NCBI GenBank assembly: GCA_003241595.1
Contig: QFOU01000006.1
Span: 1 to 36,640 of the forward strand
Source: Pseudomonas fluorescens
Lineage (GTDB): Bacteria; Pseudomonadota; Alphaproteobacteria; UBA2136; UBA6156
Reading direction: 5' to 3'
Length of the DNA stretch: 36,640 bases
Shown: in pieces, positions 30,487-36,640 of the stretch
Position numbering within the stretch: position 1 is the first letter of the stretch
How the letters are laid out: every line of letters starts with the position of its first letter
Translations under genes and position numbers: made by a program
The notes under the pieces: model-generated
What the model saw: the letters and a program-made list of their open reading frames with translations, nothing else
Told to the model about the DNA's origin: nothing
The model's database searches: none

Positions 30487-30490
30487 ATTA

Positions 30491-30570
30491 TTGACGCGGC
30501 CGTTCACCAACCGTTAGGGTGGCCTCAGTTAGTGGAGGAATGCCTCAGTTTGGCGCCCTTTTTGAGGGCG
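30491..30570 (+). promoter_or_regulatory. Promoter, direct repeats and hairpin upstream of the efflux operon
   Basis: TTGACG (30491-30496), 17 bases, TTAGGG (30514-30519) suggest a promoter. Just after it GCCTCAGTT occurs twice, at 30522-30530 and 30542-30550, exactly 20 bases apart (two helical turns), which fits an operator. A CGCCCT/AGGGCG hairpin (30554-30559, 30565-30570) follows in the leader. No regulator gene is adjacent. Confidence 0.45.
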
Positions 30571-30634
30571 TTGGATTTGAATTTTAGGGGTTTGGCATAT
30601 ATCCTTTGCGTGGAAGAATAAGGGGAGAGCGTTC

Positions 30635-31759
30635 ATGGCGCGTGCATCAGCAAAATCATCATCGTCGGTATGGCTGTGGGTTGTTCCCGTTGCCTTGATC
30701 GCGGCTGTTGCGGCGTGGTGGATGATGCGTCCGCAGCCGGTGGCCAAGGAGGCTCCGAAAGCTGGTGGTGGTGTGGCTGTAGAAGTGGCGCCTGCCGTTG
30801 CCGGTGACATGGCGGAGACCTTGCAGGTGGCCGGTCAGGTGGCGGCCAACACCGGTGTGGAATTGCGGAGTGAAGTGACCGGTCGGGTTGTGGCGGTGAA
30901 TTTCAGGGACGGTGACACCGTGGCCAAGGGCGCATCGTTGGTGGTTCTGGATGACAGCGTGCCCCGCGCGACGCTGGCACAGGCCGAAGCTTCTTACGAA
31001 TTGGCCGAAGCCAACGTGGGCCGTTACAAGCGTTTGGTGGACGTGGGGGCTGCGAGTGCCTTGCAAGTGGATCAGGCGGTGGCGCAGGCCAAGCTGGAGA
31101 AGGCCAACATCCAGATGGCCAAAGCGAACTTGGCCAAATTTAGAATTGCAGCACCGTTTGCCGGTAGTGCCGGTATTGCGCAGGTGAGTGTGGGTGACCT
31201 GGTGCAGCCCGGTGAATTGCTGGTGGCGCTGACCGACAATGCCACACTGAAAGCGACCTTCAAGGTGCCTGAGGCACAGGCGGCGAGTTTGACCGTGGGT
31301 GCGCCGGTAGTGGTGACGGGGGCGACGGCTCAGGTTGATGGTGTGGTGGATGCGCTGGACGGGCGCGTGGACCCGGCCAGCCGCACGTTGGAAGGCAAGG
31401 TTCTGCTGGATAATGAAAAGGGGCATCTGCTGGCCGGTCAATTCGTGCGCGTGCGGGTGCCGGTAAAGAGTGTGAGTGAAGCGGTTATTGTGCCGGATCA
31501 GGCACTGGTGCCGCAGGGGAATACTACATTCGTGTATGTCATTGTGACCGATGAAAGCGGTGCCGTGATGGCCAGCCGTACCACGGTTGATGTGGGGCTA
31601 CGCAGTGAGAACAAGGCGCAGATCGTACGTGGTATTGCGGCGGGCCACCAGGTTGTGACGGCCGGTCAGCAGAAGTTGCAGGCGCCCCTTATGCCGGTGA
31701 AGTTGCTTAGCCCGACCGCGGTGAGCGTGGCGCCGCAAGCGGTTGAAGAATTACGCTAG
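30635..31759 (+). CDS. RND efflux periplasmic adaptor
   Basis: A 374-residue membrane fusion protein of the HlyD/AcrA type. The N-terminal hydrophobic anchor is SSVWLWVVPVALIAAVAAWW. The lipoyl halves flank the coiled coil: VELRSEVTGRVVAVNFRDGD and RIAAPFAGSAGIAQVSVGDL. The hairpin between (TLAQAEASYELAEANVGRYK, then QVDQAVAQAKLEKANIQMAK) is short. A beta-barrel and a membrane-proximal domain (VIVPDQALVPQGNTTFVYVI) follow. It links the inner-membrane pump to the outer-membrane channel. GGGGAG lies eight bases before the ATG. First gene of a three-gene operon. Confidence 0.92.
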   Translation: MARASAKSSSSVWLWVVPVALIAAVAAWWMMRPQPVAKEAPKAGGGVAVEVAPAVAGDMAETLQVAGQVAANTGVELRSEVTGRVVAVNFRDGDTVAKGASLVVLDDSVPRATLAQAEASYELAEANVGRYKRLVDVGAASALQVDQAVAQAKLEKANIQMAKANLAKFRIAAPFAGSAGIAQVSVGDLVQPGELLVALTDNATLKATFKVPEAQAASLTVGAPVVVTGATAQVDGVVDALDGRVDPASRTLEGKVLLDNEKGHLLAGQFVRVRVPVKSVSEAVIVPDQALVPQGNTTFVYVIVTDESGAVMASRTTVDVGLRSENKAQIVRGIAAGHQVVTAGQQKLQAPLMPVKLLSPTAVSVAPQAVEELR

Positions 31760-31781
31760 GTTAGGGGACGGGGGCAAGCGG

Positions 31782-34700
31782 ATGTTACTTTCGGATATTT
31801 CGATCAAGCGGCCGGTATTGGCCACGGTGATGAGTCTTATCATCGTTTTGCTGGGATTGGTGGGATACACCAGCCTTGCGGTACGGGAATATCCGAACAT
31901 TGATGAACCGGTGGTAACGGTGACCACGAGTTACTCGGGTGCCAATGCGCAGATCATGGAAAGTCAGGTGACCAAGCCGCTGGAGGATAGTTTAGCGGGG
32001 ATCGAGGGCATCAAGTTCATGTCGAGCACCAGCCGTGAAGGTGCGAGTATCATCAACATCAACTTTGTGCAGAGTCGTAACCCTGACGATGCGGCGGCGG
32101 AAGTGCGCGACAAAGTGAGCCGTGCGCGCGGCCGTTTGCCGGACGATGTGGAGGAGCCTATCATTGCCAAGGTGGAGGCGGATAGTTCGCCGATCATATG
32201 GTTGGTGCTGACCTCGGACAACGGGATGAGTGCGGCCCAGCTTTCGGACTTGGCCGACCGGTATGTGCAGGACCGTTTGCAGACCCTGGAAGGTGTCGCC
32301 GAAGTAAACCTGTTCGGCGCACGGACGTATGCGATGCGGATCTGGCTGGACCCCATTCGGTTAGCCGCCTACAACCTGACGCCGCAGGATATTGCCACTG
32401 CACTGGAAAGCCAGAACATCGACGTGCCGAGTGGTAAGGTGGAAGGTGCGGGTCGTGAATTTACCGTGCAGAGCAATACTGACCTGAATACAGCTGAAGA
32501 ATTCAGAGAACTGGTGGTTGCCACGCGCAACGGGGCGCAGATCCGGCTTGCTGATGTAGCTACTGTGAATGTGGGCGTGGCTGATGATACCACGACCTTT
32601 AAATACATGGGCCAGCAGACTGTTGGGTTAGGGATCGTGAAGCAAGCAGTGGCCAACCCGCTGACCATTGCTCAGGGCGTGCAGAATTTGCTGCCGGAGT
32701 TACAGGCGACGCTACCGGCGGGTGTAAAGATTCAGGTGGGGAATGATACAACCATCTTTATTGATGTGAGCATTAAAGCGGTGTTCCATACCTTATTGGA
32801 AGCGGTGGTATTGGTGGTGTTGGTGATTCTGGTGTTCTTGCGGAGTTTGCGTGCGACGTTGATCCCGTTGGTGACGATTCCGGTGAGTTTGATCGGGACC
32901 TTCTTCCTAATGCAGATGATGGGCTTTAGTGTGAACACGCTGACCTTGCTGGCGCTGGTACTGGCCATTGGTTTGGTGGTGGATGATGCGATTGTGGTGC
33001 TGGAAAATATCTTCCGCCACATTGAAGAGGGGATGGAGCCGATTCAGGCGGCGTTCCAGGGGAGCCGTGAAATCGCTTTTCCTGTGATCGCGATGACCCT
33101 GACATTGGCGGCGGTGTATGTGCCGATCGCGTTCATGGAGGGCCGCACGGGTAAACTGTTTACCGAGTTTGCGTTGACGTTGGCGAGTGCCGTGATGATC
33201 TCCGGTTTTGTCGCGTTGACCTTAAGCCCGATGATGAGCGGCCGGTTGCTGAATAGTCATGTGGGCCATGGGAAATGGGCGCAGCGTATTGAGAACCAGA
33301 TCAAGCGTATGGAAGCGGCTTATGCACGGGGGTTGGACCATGTGCTGAAGGTACGCTGGATGGTGTTAGTGGGCATGGTGCTGCTGGGCGGTGCGATTTA
33401 TGTGACTTTCACCAGTTTGAAGAGCGAGCTTTCGCCGATCGAGGACCGTGGTCGTTTGTTTATGGTGATCATCGGGCCGGAGGGAGCCACCACCAACTAT
33501 ATGAACGCGTATGGTCAACAGCTTGAGAATGTCTTGAAGGGTATTGATTACGTTAAAACCTTCGGGTTTGTCGTGGGGATCGGGAGCGGGCGTTTGCCGT
33601 TGGCGAACCAAGGTTTTGGATTCATCGCGCTGGATGACTGGGCCGAGCGTGATGTGAACAGTATTGCGATCGCAAATATGATGCGTCCGTTGGTGGGGGC
33701 TATTCCCGGGATGTTGATCATTCCGAATACGCCGGGGAGCCTTGGTGCCGGTGGGAACTCGAAATCCATTGAAATGGTGTTGAAGGACAACCGTGAATAT
33801 CCGGTGATTGCTGAAGACATGCAGCGTTTGATGGTGAAGCTTGGCGAGAACAAGAATCTGGTTGGGTTGGAGAACGACCTGAAGATCAATACACCGCAAC
33901 TGCGGGTGCAGCTTGACCGTAAGAAGCTTGCTGACCTTGGCATTAGTGCCGGTGAGGCCGGACGTGCCGTGGAGTTAATGCTGGCCGGACGTCAGATCAC
34001 TCGCTTCAAATATAATGGCGAGCAATATGATGTGATGCTGCAGGTCAATGACGACCAGCGTGTGGATGCCAGCGATCTGGGGATGATCACCCTGCGGAGT
34101 GCCAGTGGGGCGATGGTTCCGCTTTCGAATGTTGTGACCATGGAGACCACTGTGGCGCCGCGTGACCTGAACCGCTTTGACCGCATCCGCTCGGTGGGTA
34201 TTACCAGCAACGTGGCACCTGGTTACAGCGTGGGTGAAGGGGTGGCGTATATCGAAAATGCCGTCCGCGAAGTGTTCCCTGCCACGACGATGATCGACTA
34301 CCGTGGTCAGACACGCGAGTTTAAGGAGACCGGCTCGGCGATGGTGCTGACGTTTGCGTTGGCATTGTTGTTCATCTTCCTTGTATTGGCCGCGCAGTTT
34401 GAGAGCTTTGTGGATCCGGTCATCATTCTGTTTACGGTGCCCCTCTCGATGTTGGGGGCGTTGCTGGCATTGTATGTGACCGGAAATACCCTGAACATTT
34501 ATAGTCAGATCGGGCTGGTGACGTTAGTGGGGCTAATTACCAAGCATGGTATTCTGTTGGTGGAGTTTGCCAACGAAGCCGAGATGCACGGTAAGACCAA
34601 GCTGGAGGCGATCAAGCAATCTGCCGCCTTGCGTATGCGCCCCATTTTGATGACCACCGGTGCGATGGTGCTGGGTGCCGTGCCGTTGGCACTGGCGACC

Positions 34701-34868
34701 GGTGCTGGGGCGGAAAGCCGCCAGCAGCTTGGGTGGGTGATCGTGGGTGGGATGACGTTCGGGACCTTCCTCACGTTGTTTGTATTGCCGGTGATTTACA
34801 CCTACCTGCACCGTACGCCGAAGACGGCGGTTGAACATCCGGTAACGGAGAAGAAGGGGAGCCACTAA
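31782..34868 (+). CDS. RND family multidrug efflux permease
   Basis: A 1028-residue HAE1-type proton-driven pump. It begins LLSDISIKRPVLATVMSLII, the standard N-terminus. Twelve membrane segments and two large periplasmic loops have normal spacing. The proton relay Asp pair is in LAIGLVVDDAIVVLENIFRH, the TM4 motif; the relay Lys in TM10 is in VGLITKHGILLVEFANEAEM, in place of the A-K-N-A-I-L of AcrB. LSPMMSGRLL and RMRPILMTTGAMVLGAVPLA are family motifs. The TKHG variant is frequent in MexI/MdtB-like pumps. I chose ATG 31782; the open frame to 31743 overlaps the adaptor gene. Substrates cannot be told from the sequence. Confidence 0.94.
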   Translation: MLLSDISIKRPVLATVMSLIIVLLGLVGYTSLAVREYPNIDEPVVTVTTSYSGANAQIMESQVTKPLEDSLAGIEGIKFMSSTSREGASIININFVQSRNPDDAAAEVRDKVSRARGRLPDDVEEPIIAKVEADSSPIIWLVLTSDNGMSAAQLSDLADRYVQDRLQTLEGVAEVNLFGARTYAMRIWLDPIRLAAYNLTPQDIATALESQNIDVPSGKVEGAGREFTVQSNTDLNTAEEFRELVVATRNGAQIRLADVATVNVGVADDTTTFKYMGQQTVGLGIVKQAVANPLTIAQGVQNLLPELQATLPAGVKIQVGNDTTIFIDVSIKAVFHTLLEAVVLVVLVILVFLRSLRATLIPLVTIPVSLIGTFFLMQMMGFSVNTLTLLALVLAIGLVVDDAIVVLENIFRHIEEGMEPIQAAFQGSREIAFPVIAMTLTLAAVYVPIAFMEGRTGKLFTEFALTLASAVMISGFVALTLSPMMSGRLLNSHVGHGKWAQRIENQIKRMEAAYARGLDHVLKVRWMVLVGMVLLGGAIYVTFTSLKSELSPIEDRGRLFMVIIGPEGATTNYMNAYGQQLENVLKGIDYVKTFGFVVGIGSGRLPLANQGFGFIALDDWAERDVNSIAIANMMRPLVGAIPGMLIIPNTPGSLGAGGNSKSIEMVLKDNREYPVIAEDMQRLMVKLGENKNLVGLENDLKINTPQLRVQLDRKKLADLGISAGEAGRAVELMLAGRQITRFKYNGEQYDVMLQVNDDQRVDASDLGMITLRSASGAMVPLSNVVTMETTVAPRDLNRFDRIRSVGITSNVAPGYSVGEGVAYIENAVREVFPATTMIDYRGQTREFKETGSAMVLTFALALLFIFLVLAAQFESFVDPVIILFTVPLSMLGALLALYVTGNTLNIYSQIGLVTLVGLITKHGILLVEFANEAEMHGKTKLEAIKQSAALRMRPILMTTGAMVLGAVPLALATGAGAESRQQLGWVIVGGMTFGTFLTLFVLPVIYTYLHRTPKTAVEHPVTEKKGSH

Positions 34869-34869
34869 G

Positions 34870-36249
34870 ATGATGCGTTGGACTTCGACCGTAGCCATGG
34901 CGGTGTTAATGGCGGGATGTTCGGTGGGCCCTGCCGTGGGGCCGGAGTATGAGCGTCCGTTGTTGAGCATGCCGCTGGCATGGATGGGCTTTGAGCAAGG
35001 TGGCGGCATGTATGTGGACACTGCTGGGGCCAAGGCGGATGCCGAGTGGTGGACGGTGTTCAATGACACCACCTTGAACAGCCTGGTGCAACAAGCCTTG
35101 ACCCGGAACGGCGACCTGCGTGTGGCGCAGGCGCGTATCGCGGAAGCGCGCGGCGCGCGTTTGGCGGCCAATGCGGCGTTGTTGCCGGAGATTGGTGGCA
35201 CGGCGCAGGGGACGCGTGGCGATGCGAATGCCACGAACCGGTTAAATACGACCAGTTCGGCCGTGTTTGATGCGTCTTGGGAGATCGATCTGTTTGGTGG
35301 GAACCGCAGAGCGGCGCAGGCGGCACGTGCGCGTTTGGGGGGAACTGTGGCGGAAGCCGAAGCGACCCGTTTGCGGTTGTTGGCAGATGTGGCCAGCGGG
35401 TATTTGGATGTACGCCGTTTGCAGCAGCAGCTGGCGTTTGCGCGGCAGAATCTGGCGGACCAGCGTGAGACCTTGAAGTTGGTACAGGCCCAGCAGCGCG
35501 AAGGTGTGGTGAGTCGTCTGGTTGTTGCGCAGAACGAAGCGTTGGCCGCGAATACGGCGGCGGCTCTGCCGTTGATCGAATCTAACCTAACTGCGAGTGT
35601 GAATGCGTTGGGGATTCTGGTGGGTGCACAGCCGGTGGAAATTGCGCAGACCATTGGTGGCATTCAGGATGTGCCGGTAGTGACGCCGCGTGTGCTGGTA
35701 GATGTACCGGCCACGATTTTGGAACGCAGGCCGGATGTGCGTGCCGCCGAGCGTGCGTTGCAGGCCGCGGTGGCCGACCAGGGCGTGGCCATTGCCAACT
35801 GGTTCCCCAAGGTGAGCCTTACCGGTCTGTTTGGTTTGCAGGACCTGGGCAACGGTAGCAATGAGGCGTGGAGTGTGGGCGGCACGGTGAGTTTGCCGCT
35901 GATTGATTTTGGTCGGGTACGGGCGCTTGTGCGGCAGGCGGATGCGCGTCAGCAGCAGGCCTTGGCGACCTATGAACAGACCGTGTTGACCGCCTTGGCG
36001 GATGTTGAGACGAGTTTGAGCCGGTATGTGAAAGCGGTAGAGCGCGTGCAGCGTTTGCAGGAAGCTGCCGATGCCAGTGGCAATGCCGCGCGGATGGCGA
36101 AATTGCAGTACAGCGAAGGTGTTGCTTCGAATTTGGATGTGATCGTGGCGGAGCAGCAGAAGTTGACGGCGGATGATGCATTGGTGGCGGGGCAGGCTGC
36201 GGTAGGGCAGAGTTTGGCAGGCCTCTACGTTGCACTGGGAGGCCTTTAG
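34870..36249 (+). CDS. Outer membrane efflux lipoprotein, NodT/TolC family
   Basis: A 459-residue outer-membrane channel of the RND exporter. The signal peptide ends in a lipobox, AVLMAGCSVGP, so the mature protein is lipidated; GPEYERP is the usual N-terminal P-x-Y-x-x-P. Two OEP repeats follow: WWTVFNDTTLNSLVQQALTR with NGDLRVAQARIAEARGARLA, and VPATILERRPDVRAAERALQ with GVAIANWFPKVSLTGLFGLQ. The end LQYSEGVASNLDVIVAEQQK is the second helical hairpin. It trimerises to form the exit duct. The ATG lies one base after the permease stop, with GGGGAG inside the permease gene's end. Confidence 0.93.
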   Translation: MMRWTSTVAMAVLMAGCSVGPAVGPEYERPLLSMPLAWMGFEQGGGMYVDTAGAKADAEWWTVFNDTTLNSLVQQALTRNGDLRVAQARIAEARGARLAANAALLPEIGGTAQGTRGDANATNRLNTTSSAVFDASWEIDLFGGNRRAAQAARARLGGTVAEAEATRLRLLADVASGYLDVRRLQQQLAFARQNLADQRETLKLVQAQQREGVVSRLVVAQNEALAANTAAALPLIESNLTASVNALGILVGAQPVEIAQTIGGIQDVPVVTPRVLVDVPATILERRPDVRAAERALQAAVADQGVAIANWFPKVSLTGLFGLQDLGNGSNEAWSVGGTVSLPLIDFGRVRALVRQADARQQQALATYEQTVLTALADVETSLSRYVKAVERVQRLQEAADASGNAARMAKLQYSEGVASNLDVIVAEQQKLTADDALVAGQAAVGQSLAGLYVALGGL

Positions 36250-36640
36250 AGGTATGGGCTAAAACGGTCCCCCAGCACTTTTTGGCGGGACTGAAATACT
36301 CGTCTGTATTCGGCGCCCCGCCAAAAAGCACAGGGATGACCGTTTATAGCCACGTGCGCGGGGGCTTCCGTTCGGGGGCTTTTCCCGAACGGTTGGTGCT
36401 GTGTGAGTTATGCGCTGGCGCGCATACACCACGCCAAATGGAATATCTTTGATATAAAACTGGCGATAAGGAAAAGGGGCGTTGCGGCCCCCTTTCCGAT
36501 CCCCCTGAGCTGCTACACGAGGTAGCTGTTAAAACAATGCGGTGCGGGGAAGCCGGTTCCGTGGTTTCGTAAAAAATCTTATCAATTTTTGGAAACACAT
36601 ATTCATCAGTGGTTTAGTTTTTGAGTGCGGCGCGAACTCC
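36250..36640. other. Non-coding tail with a series of hairpins
   Basis: No gene supported. In order: a long imperfect inverted repeat (arms 36257-36289 and 36317-36351, with an uninterrupted core of TTTTTGGCGGG pairing with CCCGCCAAAAA); CCGTTCGGG/CCCGAACGG (36368-36376, 36384-36392); TATGCGC/GCGCATA (36409-36415, 36420-36426) inside GGTG/CACC; GGAAAAGGGG with CCCCCTTTCC (36470-36479, 36488-36497); and GCTAC/GTAGC (36512-36516, 36522-36526). The first may terminate the efflux operon. The last 100 bases are AT-rich and may lead into a gene outside the window. Confidence 0.6.
36257..36351. repeat. Long imperfect inverted repeat after the efflux operon
   Basis: Left arm GGCTAAAACGGTC...CAGCACTTTTTGGCGGG (36257-36289); right arm CCCGCCAAAAAGCACAGGG...GACCGTTTATAGCC (36317-36351). 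Arms of 33 and 35 bases match closely with small bulges; the 27-base centre is unrelated. Could be a terminator, a structured RNA, or a small inverted-repeat (MITE-like) element. Confidence 0.7.

Noticed and set aside
34533..35663. Minus-strand open frame of 376 codons across the permease and lipoprotein genes
   Set aside because: Spans two well-supported genes on the other strand and has low-complexity Ala/Arg/Pro composition.
36344..36598. Minus-strand frame of 84 codons at the window end
   Set aside because: It runs through several hairpins, has no ribosome-binding site and resembles no protein family.
1..36640. CRISPR array, insertion sequence or rRNA
   Set aside because: No regularly spaced repeats with unique spacers, no transposase with terminal repeats, and no rRNA-like stretch found by eye.

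Overview
The window reads as a stretch of bacterial chromosome, most likely from an alphaproteobacterium. Pointers are a ligase-associated helicase/PdeM pair, an NDUFA9-like NAD-binding protein, a ComF gene divergent from an NDUFAF5/BioC-like methyltransferase gene, and a tRNA-Gln starting TGGGG. This is inference from gene content; nothing in the window fixes the genus. Housekeeping genes are GC-rich, and two AT-rich blocks stand out as acquired.

Layout. (1) 1-4650, core: the 3' part of a LAD DEXH helicase gene, pdeM, and on the minus strand a glutathione peroxidase, a DUF2177 membrane protein and an NDUFA9-like protein. (2) About 4.8-14.9 kb, an integrative island at tRNA-Gln(TTG). It holds a plus-strand ABC-three-component (ABC-3C) conflict operon (nuclease, middle component, SMC/Rad50-like ATPase) that converges on a minus-strand operon of a HEPN-like protein, a winged-helix protein, a retron ncRNA, a retron reverse transcriptase and a two-TM protein with a nuclease-like C-terminus. 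A C4-like RNA region, a two-TM cargo protein, an AlpA-type excisionase, an unknown protein and a P4-type integrase follow. (3) 15.1-17.0 kb, gpmA and eno. (4) 17.2-18.8 kb, an AT-rich two-gene cassette (unknown soluble protein plus small membrane protein) between eno and an antiporter gene. (5) 18.8-22.4 kb, a CPA1 Na+/H+ antiporter, a SHOCT-like lipoprotein, htpX, tRNA-Thr(TGT) and a small secreted protein. (6) 22.5-29.0 kb, an NAD salvage cluster: nicotinamidase-like protein, divergent from NAD synthetase, an unknown protein, two NadD-like adenylyltransferases and a nicotinate phosphoribosyltransferase. (7) 29.0-30.5 kb, comF and a degenerate methyltransferase, divergent. (8) 30.6-36.2 kb, a complete tripartite RND efflux operon, followed by a non-coding tail packed with hairpins.

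How the genes fit together. The NAD cluster can encode a whole Preiss-Handler route (nicotinamide to nicotinate to NaMN to NaAD to NAD). The RND adaptor, pump and outer-membrane lipoprotein form one exporter. The island combines two predicted antiviral systems with its own integration genes.

Most promising material: the retron operon, which has a convincing msr/msd RNA whose a2 arm runs into the RT start codon, a membrane effector with a PD-(D/E)XK-like motif, and two extra upstream genes (HEPN-like and winged helix) that appear co-transcribed. Second is the unassigned two-gene cassette at 17.4-18.8 kb.
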